Counted from the stretch's first letter, positions 1 to 8,768 are shown. The stretch: DNA of 64,000 nucleotides from an uncultured Desulfuromonas sp. (GCF_963678835.1 NZ_OY787469.1:2356001-2420000), one strand, 5' to 3'. A program made the numbers and translations. The notes: generated from the sequence alone by a model not told the origin.

Positions 1-354
1 GCCATCAATGAGCAACTGGATATTCTTTATGAATATGTTCAGGCCGAATTGGCCTGCCGGTTTCCTGAGCAGCTATGGCGTACCCTGTATCGCGGTATTA
101 ATGATTTTGAAGAACATCAGATTGTTGAACAACAGTCGAAACGACGTTACCTGATACAATTGAACAACCTCAACTCTTTTACGACGGATTTTGAACGTGC
201 CTGGGAATTCGGCAGCCGGGTTATGGTGGCCAAAGTTCCTTTGTGTAAAGTCCTTTTCCAAAGTGATATGTTTCCGTCCTCCCTGCTCAAGGGCGAGGAC
301 GAAGTGATGGTCATTGGTGGCCAGTTTGAAGTGGAGATCCAAATCGGTGGATAA
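1..354 (+). CDS. draT: NAD+--dinitrogen-reductase ADP-D-ribosyltransferase (DraT), C-terminal part
   Basis: The reading frame is open from the left edge, so only the last 117 residues are present. DraT transfers ADP-ribose from NAD+ to an arginine of the nitrogenase iron protein NifH and so switches nitrogenase off when ammonium or darkness/energy limitation is sensed. Family-type segments are visible: LYRGINDFEEHQIV, NNLNSFTTDFERAWEFG, PLCKVLFQSDMFP and KGEDEVMVIGGQFEVEI near the C-terminus. The match to DraT is from recognition of these blocks, not from a search. The target nifH and the reversing enzyme draG are both downstream. The stop codon overlaps the start of the next gene, a histidine kinase, suggesting co-translation. 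Confidence 0.88.
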   Translation, partial: AINEQLDILYEYVQAELACRFPEQLWRTLYRGINDFEEHQIVEQQSKRRYLIQLNNLNSFTTDFERAWEFGSRVMVAKVPLCKVLFQSDMFPSSLLKGEDEVMVIGGQFEVEIQIGG

Positions 355-1945
355 CTGTTCGAAACAGACAACGCAAAAAGAGAACTCTCAAGAACAGAAA
401 CTTCTTCGCGCTTACCATGCCATTGGCGATGAACTGATTTCCCTGACATCTCTTCCTGAGCTGCTCAATAAAATTCTTGAGATTTCCAAGAATGTTTTTC
501 AATTCGAAAATGCCATCATGCGTCTGGTGTCTGATGATGGTACCGAATTGGTCCTGGCCGCCTCATACGGCTATCCTGACCCGGCATTAAAACGCAAGCT
601 GCAGATGGGCGAGGGAATTATGGGCCGTGTTGCCGCCAGTGCTGCTCCGGTGTTGATCGATAATGTGACGCAGGACCATGACTATATCCCCGGTATTCCT
701 GATGCGCGCAGTGCCTTGTGTGTCCCGTTAGTTGCCCGTGACCGGGTGATCGGTGTGTTTAATGTTGAAAGCCATCAGGAGAGTTCATTTCACTCCGGCG
801 ATGTTGCGCCGCTGATGACCATGGCGGCCCAGGCGGCCATCGCCATTGAAAATGCGCGCCTCTATGAACGCACCAGCCAGTTGACGGAACGTTTTCGTCA
901 ACTCCATCAATTCAATGATCGCATTTTGCAAAGCACCACGTTAGGGATTTACACCCTTGATGCCAATCTGTGTATCACGTCGTGGAACAAGCGCATGGAA
1001 AAAGCCAGTGGCATGACGGAGAATCAGGTTCTTGGTCGCCCTTTGTTAACGCTGTTCCCTGTGCTCGCCGAAGAGGGCTTTGATGACCGGCTTAACCGGG
1101 TGTTGAAAACCGGCAAGCCGGAGAAGTTGCAACTGATTCATTACAATCTTCAGGGGCAGCGCCGTGTTCAGAAGCGACGTCTTAGTCCATTAAAAGACGG
1201 TGATGTGACCACCGGCGTGGTGATTGTTGTCGAAGACATTACTGAGTTCAAGGGGTTGCTCGACCAGATGATCCAATCTGAAAAACTTGCAGAGATTGGT
1301 CGGCTGTCCAGTGGGGTTGCTCATGAAATCAATAATCCGCTGGAAGTGATCTCCTACAGTGCGCAACTGTTGCTGCGTGAAGAGAGCCTGTCCGATTTTC
1401 ATCAAGAGCTTTTGACCCGTATCGGCAGTGAGGTGGAGCGTCTTCAGGCTTTGACCAGTGGTCTGCTTGGTTTTTCCCGTAGCGGCAGCATGAAAAAATC
1501 GCGCATTGATGTCAATGAGGTTCTGGAACAGGTTCTGACCTTTATTGGCTACCAGATTCAGCGCGGACAGCATGAGGTGGTGCGGAACTTCGGTGAGGTG
1601 CCGGCGATTATGGCGGATCCCAATCAGCTCAAACAGGTGTATATCAATCTGATTATGAATGCGGTTCAGGCCATGAAGACACCGGGAACCATTACTTTAA
1701 CAACGCGGGCATTGGCTTACGGCGTAGAAATTGATATTGCCGACACCGGTGATGGGGTAGAAGAAGAGCTTCGTGACAAGATTTTCGAACCCTTTTACAC
1801 CACTAAACCGGAAGGTGAGGGCACCGGTCTGGGACTTTATCTGTGCCGCAAGATCATGTCGGACCACGAAGGCTCACTCAATTTTGAATCAACTCGTGGC
1901 GAAGGCAGTCGCTTCATTCTCCGTCTGCCATTGAGGACTCGATAA
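347..1945 (+). CDS. GAF-PAS sensor histidine kinase, translationally coupled to draT
   Basis: A soluble sensor kinase of 532 residues; no membrane segment is seen. Domain order: a GAF domain at about residues 20-170, a PAS domain at about 185-300, a HisKA dimerisation/phosphoacceptor domain with the phosphorylatable His near residue 326 (SGVAHEINNPLEVI), and a HATPase_c domain at about 425-530 with N box (NLIMNAVQAM), DTGDGV and GTGLGLYL. The GTG start at 347 is preferred because GGAG lies about 10 nt upstream; it overlaps the draT stop by 8 nt. An in-frame TTG at 314 lies deeper inside draT and is less likely. No response regulator is adjacent. Its place between draT and glnK suggests a nitrogen or redox role, but that is inference. 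Confidence 0.85.
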   Translation: MDNCSKQTTQKENSQEQKLLRAYHAIGDELISLTSLPELLNKILEISKNVFQFENAIMRLVSDDGTELVLAASYGYPDPALKRKLQMGEGIMGRVAASAAPVLIDNVTQDHDYIPGIPDARSALCVPLVARDRVIGVFNVESHQESSFHSGDVAPLMTMAAQAAIAIENARLYERTSQLTERFRQLHQFNDRILQSTTLGIYTLDANLCITSWNKRMEKASGMTENQVLGRPLLTLFPVLAEEGFDDRLNRVLKTGKPEKLQLIHYNLQGQRRVQKRRLSPLKDGDVTTGVVIVVEDITEFKGLLDQMIQSEKLAEIGRLSSGVAHEINNPLEVISYSAQLLLREESLSDFHQELLTRIGSEVERLQALTSGLLGFSRSGSMKKSRIDVNEVLEQVLTFIGYQIQRGQHEVVRNFGEVPAIMADPNQLKQVYINLIMNAVQAMKTPGTITLTTRALAYGVEIDIADTGDGVEEELRDKIFEPFYTTKPEGEGTGLGLYLCRKIMSDHEGSLNFESTRGEGSRFILRLPLRTR

Positions 1946-2072
1946 GTCAGCAAAGCCCCAATATTCGCGGTTTGCCCGTTAACTACACAAGGTCTATTAG
2001 GGATGCATTAATTTTAAGCACAGCGGATGTTGTCGGGGATCGTAAAGCCGATACTTACGGGTTTTTCAATTT

Positions 2073-2088
2073 TGGCACACCCCGTGCA
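2073..2088 (+). promoter_or_regulatory. sigma-54 promoter for glnK-amtB
   Basis: TGGCACACCCCGTGCA matches the -24/-12 consensus (TGGCAC-N5-TTGC) with GG and GC exactly 12 nt apart and one change at the -12 TTGC. Transcription would begin near 2099, leaving a leader of about 240 nt before glnK. No TGT-N10-ACA NifA box was seen between the histidine-kinase stop and this site, so another enhancer-binding protein is probably used. Confidence 0.8.
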
Positions 2089-2201
2089 TTATCACATGTT
2101 AACTAGAATGACCTCGTATCATGAATAACGGGGGATTCGATGGAAAAGACAAAAGGCAAGATTTGACCAGGGTGTGAACGTCCTGTGCAGATAAAATTTG
2201 A

Positions 2202-2675
<474 letters not shown>

Positions 2676-2712
2676 TCCCAACCGATAATTTAAAGAAACA
2701 GGAGAACGTGAA

Positions 2713-4026
2713 ATGAAGAAGTTGAAATTACTTACTCTGGTGGCTCTGCTTGTCGCACTCCCTTCTCTAGCTCTGGCCGAAGAAGAAGCCGTCTCGGAAA
2801 TGACTTATATCCTGAACACCTTTTCTTTCCTGATCAGCGGTGTTCTGGTTATGTGGATGGCCGCCGGTTTCGCCATGCTCGAAGCCGGTCTGGTTCGTTC
2901 CAAAAACGTTGCAACGATCTGTTTGAAAAACATTGCCCTGTTCGGCATTGCCGGCATTCTGTTTTACCTGATTGGTTACAACCTGATGTACATGAATGTT
3001 GACGGTGGTTTCATGGGGTCCTTTGCTGTCTGGGGAGCTGATGATGCCGCTGCTCTGGCTGGTGATTACTCGGCCGGTTACTCTGCCGGTTCCGACTGGT
3101 TCTTTCAGATGGTCTTCTGCGGTGCGGCTTGCTCCGTTGTCTCCGGTTGTGTTGCCGAGCGTATCAAGCTGTGGTCCTTCCTGATCTTCTGCGTCGTTCT
3201 GACCGGTATTATTTATCCGATCCAGGGGTCCTGGGGCTGGGGCGGCGGTTGGCTGTCTGCCATGGGTTTCTCTGATTATGCCGGTTCCACTCTGGTTCAC
3301 TCCTGCGGTGGGTGGGCTGCTCTGACCGGTGCCATTATTCTCGGTGCCCGTAAAGGCAAGTACAGCAAGGACGGTCGTGTTAATCCGATCCCCGGTTCCA
3401 ATATCCCCATGGCCACCATCGGTACTTTTATCCTGTGGATGGGTTGGTTCGGTTTCAACGGCGGTAGTGCTCTGGCTCTGGGCGTTGCCAGCTCCGCTAT
3501 CGAGCAAGGCGGTGTTTATATCAATACCAACCTGGCTGCCTGCGGTGGCATGATCGCTGCGATGATCGCTGTTCAAATTATGTACAAAAAGACAGACGTT
3601 ACCATGGCTCTTAACGGTGCTCTGGCTGGTCTGGTCAGTATCACTGCTGGTCCTGCAGCTCCCAGCCCGGGGGCAGCGATTTTGATCGGTGCTGTTGGTG
3701 GTGTTCTGGTGGTTCTGGCTGTTCCTTTCTTTGACAAGCTGAAAATCGATGACGTTGTTGGTGCCCTGTCAGTCCACTTGGTGTGCGGCATCTGGGGAAC
3801 CCTGGCTGTACCTTTCTGCGATGATGGCACCAGCTTTATGACGCAGCTGATCGGTGTTGTCTCCATCGGCGCCTTTGTGGTTGTGACAAGCTCCATCGTT
3901 TGGTTGGCCATCAAGTTCACCATTGGTGTTCGTTGTGATGAAGAAGACGAGTACCGTGGTCTGGATATTGCTGAAATCGGTGTTGAAGCGTATCCCGACT
4001 TCCAAGCGATTACCAACAAGCGTTAA
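2713..4026 (+). CDS. amtB: ammonium transporter AmtB
   Basis: A 437-residue inner-membrane ammonium channel. A cleavable signal peptide (residues 1 to about 22, ending ALAEEEA) is followed by eleven predicted membrane segments. The conserved twin pore histidines are visible as His196 (STLVHSCGGWAAL) and His355 (ALSVHLVCGIWGT), and the C-terminal tail has DEEDEYRGLDIAEIGVEAY, the conserved regulatory tail contacted by GlnK. GGAG lies 9 nt upstream of the ATG. It is co-transcribed with glnK. With draG two genes downstream the layout fits the known ammonium switch-off pathway in which AmtB-bound PII sequesters DraG at the membrane; that role here is inferred. Confidence 0.95.
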   Translation: MKKLKLLTLVALLVALPSLALAEEEAVSEMTYILNTFSFLISGVLVMWMAAGFAMLEAGLVRSKNVATICLKNIALFGIAGILFYLIGYNLMYMNVDGGFMGSFAVWGADDAAALAGDYSAGYSAGSDWFFQMVFCGAACSVVSGCVAERIKLWSFLIFCVVLTGIIYPIQGSWGWGGGWLSAMGFSDYAGSTLVHSCGGWAALTGAIILGARKGKYSKDGRVNPIPGSNIPMATIGTFILWMGWFGFNGGSALALGVASSAIEQGGVYINTNLAACGGMIAAMIAVQIMYKKTDVTMALNGALAGLVSITAGPAAPSPGAAILIGAVGGVLVVLAVPFFDKLKIDDVVGALSVHLVCGIWGTLAVPFCDDGTSFMTQLIGVVSIGAFVVVTSSIVWLAIKFTIGVRCDEEDEYRGLDIAEIGVEAYPDFQAITNKR

Positions 4027-4037
4027 TTGACTCGTAA

Positions 4038-4140
4038 CTCTGCCATCCCAGTGTGGGATGGCAGAGCGTAAAGCCTCTCAAATCCGCATGAGTGCGGAGA
4101 TGACTGCCACATCAATGAGATCGTTCCAACAGGTGGAACG
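4038..4140 (+). repeat. three stacked inverted repeats between amtB and the porin gene
   Basis: Three perfect hairpins in 103 nt: arms of 13 bp (4038-4050 and 4054-4066, loop GTG), 6 bp (TCCGCA 4083-4088 with TGCGGA 4093-4098), and 7 bp (CGTTCCA 4122-4128 with TGGAACG 4134-4140). None is followed by a T-tract, so they look like RNA-stabilising or processing structures rather than terminators. Confidence 0.65.
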
Positions 4141-4171
4141 GGCTCAACTCAACAAGGAAAAGGAGAGTAAA

Positions 4172-4903
4172 ATGCAAAAATTTAATGTAGCTCTGGTAGG
4201 ACTGATCATGCTTCTGGTGGGCCTGTGTTCCACTGCTTCCGCTCTGGACGTTTCCGGCGATGCTTATGTCGGTGTTTACGATAAATATTTGTGGCGTGGC
4301 TTTGACCTCAGCGGCAGCATGCCTGTTGCTCAAGGTGGGGTTGATGTTTCTGCCGGCAACTTCACTTTCGGTTACTGGACCAACCTGCAATTGTCCACCG
4401 ATGAAGGTGAGGGTTTCACCTCTGGTGAGGCAACTGAAACAGATATCGTCATCGATTACAGCCGTGATCTCAACGACATGGTTTCCATCAGTGTTGGTAA
4501 CATCTTCTACCAGCTTGAAGGCATGGACGACACCAACGAGATCTACCTGGCAGTTGCTCTGAATACTATTCTCAGTCCCTCTTTAACTATTTACTACGAT
4601 TGGGACAAAGCTGACGAAGACGGCCTGTTCTACACACTGTCCTGTGGTCACGACATTGCTCTGTCTGATGCTCTGAGCCTGAGCCTCGGCGCACTGGTCA
4701 GCTACAACCAGTCCAGTGACTATTCTGTTGGCGATTATGATGAGTTCCACAACTATGAGCTGAGCGCTGCCGTTGACTATGCAGTGACTGAAAACATCAG
4801 TGTTGGTGCTTCCTTCATGTTCTCCGAAGGTATCAGCGACGAAGCTTGTGATGCGATCGACTCTGAAATGGTTTCTGGTGCTGGTGTTACACTGGCATTC
4901 TAA
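4172..4903 (+). CDS. TorF-like putative outer-membrane porin
   Basis: A 243-residue protein with a signal peptide (residues 1 to about 24, cleavage after TASA) and alternating beta-strand pattern ending in a hydrophobic strand with a terminal Phe (GVTLAF), typical of an outer-membrane beta-barrel. The start VSGDAYVGVYDKYLWRGFDLS resembles the TorF/Gcw_chp family of proteobacterial putative porins. The ATG at 4172 follows AGGAGAG by 7 nt; an upstream in-frame extension crosses the hairpin region and is unlikely coding. It follows amtB, so it may pass small nitrogen compounds, but the substrate is unknown. Confidence 0.75.
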   Translation: MQKFNVALVGLIMLLVGLCSTASALDVSGDAYVGVYDKYLWRGFDLSGSMPVAQGGVDVSAGNFTFGYWTNLQLSTDEGEGFTSGEATETDIVIDYSRDLNDMVSISVGNIFYQLEGMDDTNEIYLAVALNTILSPSLTIYYDWDKADEDGLFYTLSCGHDIALSDALSLSLGALVSYNQSSDYSVGDYDEFHNYELSAAVDYAVTENISVGASFMFSEGISDEACDAIDSEMVSGAGVTLAF

Positions 4904-4949
4904 GAAATCGTATCGCATAACCTGATTTTCAGGTGAATACGGCAATGGG

Positions 4950-4980
4950 GCCGTCAGCCATAGAGGTTGACGGCTCTCTT
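4950..4980 (+). terminator. weak terminator-like hairpin before draG
   Basis: GCCGTCA (4950-4956) pairs with TGACGGC (4968-4974) across an 11-nt loop, followed by TCTCTTTATT. The T-tract is poor, so partial readthrough into draG is likely. Confidence 0.4.
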
Positions 4981-4996
4981 TATTCCGGGAGGAAAC

Positions 4997-5896
4997 GTGT
5001 CACTTACGACACAACATATCGAACGAGCACAAGCGGCATTTGTCGGTTTAGCGGTTGGTGATGCACTTGGGGCAACCACGGAATTCATGACCCCCAACGA
5101 GATCAGGGCCAGACATGGAATCCATCGGACTTTGAGCGGTGGGGGATGGCTGAACCTTAAGCCCGGCCATGTTACTGATGATACTGAGATGTCCATGGCA
5201 ATTGCCAATGCTGTCCTGGCGCATGGTGAGTGGAACCAGAAGGAGATTGCTGACGCTTTTGTCGCCTGGATGAAAAGCAAGCCCATTGATATCGGATCGA
5301 CTGTACGCAAGGGGATCCGCACTTATATGACCAAAGGCACATTGGGCATGCCACGTAATGACTGGGATGCCGGCAATGGTGCGGCCATGCGCATGGTTCC
5401 CGTTGCCATTTACACCCTTGGCGATAAAGAGTTGTACAAGCACTGTACGCTCGAACAGGCACATCTTACGCACAACCACCCTTTGTCGGATGCTGGAACA
5501 TTGTGTGTGGGAGAGATGGTTCAGGCCGCCATCCTCGGCGCGGATCGCTTTCAGTTGCATGAATGTACCCGTCGCTTGACCGATGAGTTCCCGAACTTCA
5601 AGTTTCAGAACTATCGTGGCAATGCCTCTGGTTATATTGTCGACACGCTGCAGACGGTTTTTCACTATCTGTTCACCACCGCCTCCTTTGAAGAGTGTCT
5701 GGTTGGAATCGTCAACCAAGGTGGTGATGCGGATACCACCGGCGCCATTGCCGGTATGATCGCCGGTGCGTTTTATGGCATGGATGCGATTCCACGCCAA
5801 TGGAAGAATAAATTAAATAAGCAGGTGCGTCATGAAGTGACTGCTGCGGGGGAGAGCTTGATTCGATTGTCACCTCTGGCGACTCGGCCGCAGTGA
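4997..5896 (+). CDS. draG: ADP-ribosyl-[dinitrogen reductase] hydrolase (DraG)
   Basis: A 299-residue ADP-ribosylglycohydrolase that removes ADP-ribose from the NifH arginine and so reactivates nitrogenase. The binuclear-metal acidic motifs are seen: HVTDDTEMSMAIA near residue 55 and NQGGDADTTGAIAGMIAG near residue 245. It starts RAQAAFVGLAVGDALGATTEF as in the family. The GTG at 4997 is favoured by GGGAGG (4987-4992) directly upstream; an in-frame TTG 30 nt earlier lies inside a hairpin. It is downstream of glnK-amtB rather than next to draT, which places the hydrolase with the ammonium sensor. It is followed closely by two small genes and a macro-domain gene. Confidence 0.93.
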   Translation: MSLTTQHIERAQAAFVGLAVGDALGATTEFMTPNEIRARHGIHRTLSGGGWLNLKPGHVTDDTEMSMAIANAVLAHGEWNQKEIADAFVAWMKSKPIDIGSTVRKGIRTYMTKGTLGMPRNDWDAGNGAAMRMVPVAIYTLGDKELYKHCTLEQAHLTHNHPLSDAGTLCVGEMVQAAILGADRFQLHECTRRLTDEFPNFKFQNYRGNASGYIVDTLQTVFHYLFTTASFEECLVGIVNQGGDADTTGAIAGMIAGAFYGMDAIPRQWKNKLNKQVRHEVTAAGESLIRLSPLATRPQ

Positions 5897-5935
5897 TTTT
5901 GTTACACACCCCTCACGCACTAAAGGAGAAATGTT

Positions 5936-6181
5936 ATGTCTGATGCAAGCGAAAATGGCGCCATGTGTACTCTGGAACGCGCCGCGGAGATTCTTGGAAC
6001 AACCCCAATGAGTGTTTTGATGCACTTGAAACACAAATTAATGGTCGGTCTTGAAGTCAACGGTCAATGGTACGTGACGCTGGACAGCCTGGAAGCGTAT
6101 CGTCAGGAAAATGATTCAGCCAGTAAGTCGCTGTGTAAAAAACACGATTGTCAGCACTCCAGCTGTGAATCCTGTTCTTAG
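5936..6181 (+). CDS. small protein with helix-turn-helix-like region and Cys-rich tail
   Basis: An 81-residue protein that I do not recognise. Residues about 10-55 (LERAAEILGTTPMSVLMHLK and YVTLDSLEAYRQ) resemble the winged HTH fold of excisionase/MerR-type small DNA-binding proteins. The C-terminus holds a cluster of five cysteines and two histidines (CKKHDCQHSSCESC), suggesting metal or Fe-S binding. It starts with ATG after AAAGGAG and lies 39 nt downstream of draG, in the same direction as the rest of the operon. A regulatory role in nitrogenase control is possible but only inferred from place and shape. Confidence 0.6.
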   Translation: MSDASENGAMCTLERAAEILGTTPMSVLMHLKHKLMVGLEVNGQWYVTLDSLEAYRQENDSASKSLCKKHDCQHSSCESCS

Positions 6182-6252
6182 CAGGCCATCTGTGTACCCC
6201 ATGAAAAGACGATTTAGCACCCTGTTTGTCTTCGTTGACCAAGGAGGACCCA

Positions 6253-6552
6253 ATGATTGAGATTAAACCTTCAGATCTCTACTATAAGTATCCGAAAAAC
6301 CATGAGCGACGCCAATTGGCCAAATTTTCCGGATTACCCGATGATGAACCTTTTGATCGTGATGACCTTTACGAAGTTCTGCCGATGTTTGAGCACGTCA
6401 TGGACGCTCTCGGAACCGTCGAAGATGTTGTTCTGCACAAAATGGAAGAAGTTCTCGATACAATGCCCGGCTTTGTACAGACTCGCAGTGAAGTTTATAC
6501 CTACCTGTGTGAGGTGATGTCGGATATGCTGGGGCTTGTGTACAAAAAATGA
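6253..6552 (+). CDS. conserved-looking small hypothetical protein in the draG operon
   Basis: A 99-residue acidic, helix-rich soluble protein of unknown function (MIEIKPSDLYYKYPKNHERR near the N-terminus, MFEHVMDALGTVEDVVLHKM in the middle). No known motif is seen. The ATG at 6253 follows a strong AGGAGG (6242-6247) at 5 nt. Its stop overlaps the start of the macro-domain gene by 4 nt (ATGA), so the two are translationally coupled and may act together. Codon use matches its neighbours. Confidence 0.65.
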   Translation: MIEIKPSDLYYKYPKNHERRQLAKFSGLPDDEPFDRDDLYEVLPMFEHVMDALGTVEDVVLHKMEEVLDTMPGFVQTRSEVYTYLCEVMSDMLGLVYKK

Positions 6553-6974
6553 TCGAAGTCAGCGCCGACATGTGGTCCTATCTGGGCAAAGCCGTGATCG
6601 CCATCACCACAGGTGGTGCGGTCAGTCGCAGTGGGCGTTGTTCCATGCCGCGCGGTTGTGCCGCGCAGGCCCGTGAGCGATTCCCCGGACTTGACGAACA
6701 ACTCGGACAATTGATTTTAGCGCATGGTAATCATGTGTTTTGTCTTGATCACGGTCTGGTCAGTTTTCCCGTTGAGGCAACGCCCTATGAGGTCCCCAGC
6801 TTGGCATTGATTGAGCAGTCTTGCTCTGAGCTGGTGACTTTAGCTGATGAGAAAGGGTGGCGACAGGTCGTTGTACCGCGACCGGGATGTGGTGGCGGTG
6901 GCCTGAGTTGGGGCGATGTCCGACCCATTGTTGAGCGTTACTTTGATGATCGATTTATCATCATCAGTTTATAA
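6549..6974 (+). CDS. macro-domain protein, probable ADP-ribose-binding
   Basis: A 141-residue single-domain protein. It shows the pattern of the small macro-domain family: ITTGGAVSRSGRCSMPRGCA near residues 19-38, ARERFPGLDEQLGQLI, GLVSFPVEATPYEV, and the glycine-rich VVPRPGCGGGGLSWGDVRPI near residues 108-127. Macro domains bind ADP-ribose and some hydrolyse it from proteins or from ADP-ribose derivatives. Here it is coupled by a 4-nt overlap to the preceding small gene and lies in a draG operon, so a role in handling ADP-ribose from the DraT/DraG cycle is a natural inference. It is not a standard draTG-operon gene as far as I know. Confidence 0.78.
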   Translation: MIEVSADMWSYLGKAVIAITTGGAVSRSGRCSMPRGCAAQARERFPGLDEQLGQLILAHGNHVFCLDHGLVSFPVEATPYEVPSLALIEQSCSELVTLADEKGWRQVVVPRPGCGGGGLSWGDVRPIVERYFDDRFIIISL

Positions 6975-6994
6975 AAGAGACAAGGATAGATGTT

Positions 6995-7432
6995 ATGCAA
7001 ACTGCACAAAAAGGTGACAAAGTCAGTATCCACTATATAGGTACTCTGGATAATGGACGTATTTTTGACAGCACAGAAGGGGCGGACCCACTGGTCTTCA
7101 CTGTTGGAGCCCATGAGGTGTTTCCGCTCCTTGAAGACGCCGTGATCGGCATGCGCGTCGGTCTGGCTAAAAATGTTGTGATCCCTTCGGACCAGGCGTA
7201 TGGTCCACGGCGCGATGAAAATGTCGTGGTTTTTCACCGCAGTAAATTGCCTGCCGACATGGAACCGACGGTCGGTCAGAAAATGCAGATTCGCCTGCCG
7301 AATTCCAATGATGAAGTCATCATGCTGGTGACAAAGGTTGAGGGAGATGAGGTGACTTTGGATGGTAATCACTTCCTGGCCGGCCTTGATTTGACCTTTG
7401 CCATTCAGTTGGACAAAATTGAACCAGCGTGA
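6995..7432 (+). CDS. FKBP-type peptidyl-prolyl cis-trans isomerase (SlyD-like)
   Basis: A 145-residue cytoplasmic FKBP. The FKBP half-domains (VSIHYIGTLDNGRIFDSTEG at the start, GLDLTFAIQLDKIEPA at the end) flank an IF insert-in-flap segment, the SlyD layout; the His/Cys-rich metal tail of E. coli SlyD is missing. It starts with ATG 21 nt after the macro-domain gene and is the last gene before the nifH leader. In other diazotrophs NifM, a parvulin-type isomerase, is needed for NifH maturation; this FKBP could play an analogous part, which is inference from position only. Confidence 0.85.
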   Translation: MQTAQKGDKVSIHYIGTLDNGRIFDSTEGADPLVFTVGAHEVFPLLEDAVIGMRVGLAKNVVIPSDQAYGPRRDENVVVFHRSKLPADMEPTVGQKMQIRLPNSNDEVIMLVTKVEGDEVTLDGNHFLAGLDLTFAIQLDKIEPA

Positions 7433-7575
7433 TGCAACTTTGTTCACCAGTAAGGCAGCGGACGATTAAATAATAATCAAAACCTGAAAAATTGGCGACT
7501 TGGTTCTGGACTGAAAACAGTATTTAGTTTTACAAGTCGTTGATAAATAAGCGATAAAATATTTTTTATAGTTTT

Positions 7576-7591
7576 TGGCACACCGTCTGCA
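7576..7591 (+). promoter_or_regulatory. sigma-54 promoter for nifHDK
   Basis: TGGCACACCGTCTGCA carries the -24 TGGCAC and -12 CTGC elements with GG and GC 12 nt apart. The predicted start is near 7603, giving a leader of about 250 nt before nifH. The stretch 7433-7575 is AT-rich and shows no TGT-N10-ACA NifA site. Confidence 0.82.
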
Positions 7592-7622
7592 TTAAGAGAC
7601 GTAACACAAAACAATAATGGAT

Positions 7623-7664
7623 GCGGAAACAGAGTGGTTTTCCGCTTTTGATGGCAACGGAGCC
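7623..7664 (+). promoter_or_regulatory. ANTAR-type antitermination RNA motif in the nifH leader
   Basis: Hairpin P1: arms GCGGAAAC (7623-7630) and GTTTTCCGC (7637-7645, one bulged T) around hexaloop AGAGTG. Hairpin P2: arms GGC (7653-7655) and GCC (7662-7664) around hexaloop AACGGA, with outer TG/CA pairing. Both loops have A1 and G4. The 3' arm of P2 is the first part of the terminator stem that begins at 7662. The same design occurs in the glnK leader, though sequences differ, so the structure rather than sequence is conserved. Confidence 0.75.
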
Positions 7665-7711
7665 TGCAGCAGATTTTTCTTTTTGAGAATTTTGTTGCAG
7701 GCTTTTTATTT
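7662..7711 (+). terminator. leader terminator before nifH (attenuator)
   Basis: GCCTGCAGCA (7662-7671) pairs with TGTTGCAGGC (7693-7702, one wobble) and is followed by TTTTTATTT. It lies about 60 nt after the predicted transcription start and 145 nt before nifH, so it must be read through for nifHDK expression. Confidence 0.82.
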
Positions 7712-7766
7712 GCCGTCACAAAACAGAATTAGGCGACACAAGGTTGCTGTCGCGCAGGGTAACGGG

Positions 7767-7807
7767 GCCCCATCTGAATCGGATCAGGTGGGGCTTCACA
7801 TTTTTTT
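7767..7807 (+). promoter_or_regulatory. second structured element in the nifH leader, hexaloop hairpin plus T-tract
   Basis: GCCCCATCTGA (7767-7777) pairs over 11 bp with TCAGGTGGGGC (7784-7794) around loop ATCGGA, again A1 and G4. A run of seven T follows 6 nt later (7801-7807). It may be a second attenuator, a further ANTAR-like site or a transcript-stabilising hairpin; the sequence alone does not decide. Confidence 0.5.
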
Positions 7808-7843
7808 AAGATTGGTCCTGGCTCACGGTCGGACCGAAAATGA

Positions 7844-8734
<891 letters not shown>

Positions 8735-8768
8735 TTAAATCCGGCTTGTTTGACGGGATAAATGGCTT

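Noticed and set aside
2767-3576. 269-codon minus-strand frame opposite amtB
   Set aside because: It lies fully inside the well-supported amtB gene, gives a low-complexity Thr/Gly/Asn-rich translation and has no ribosome site; it is a codon-bias shadow.
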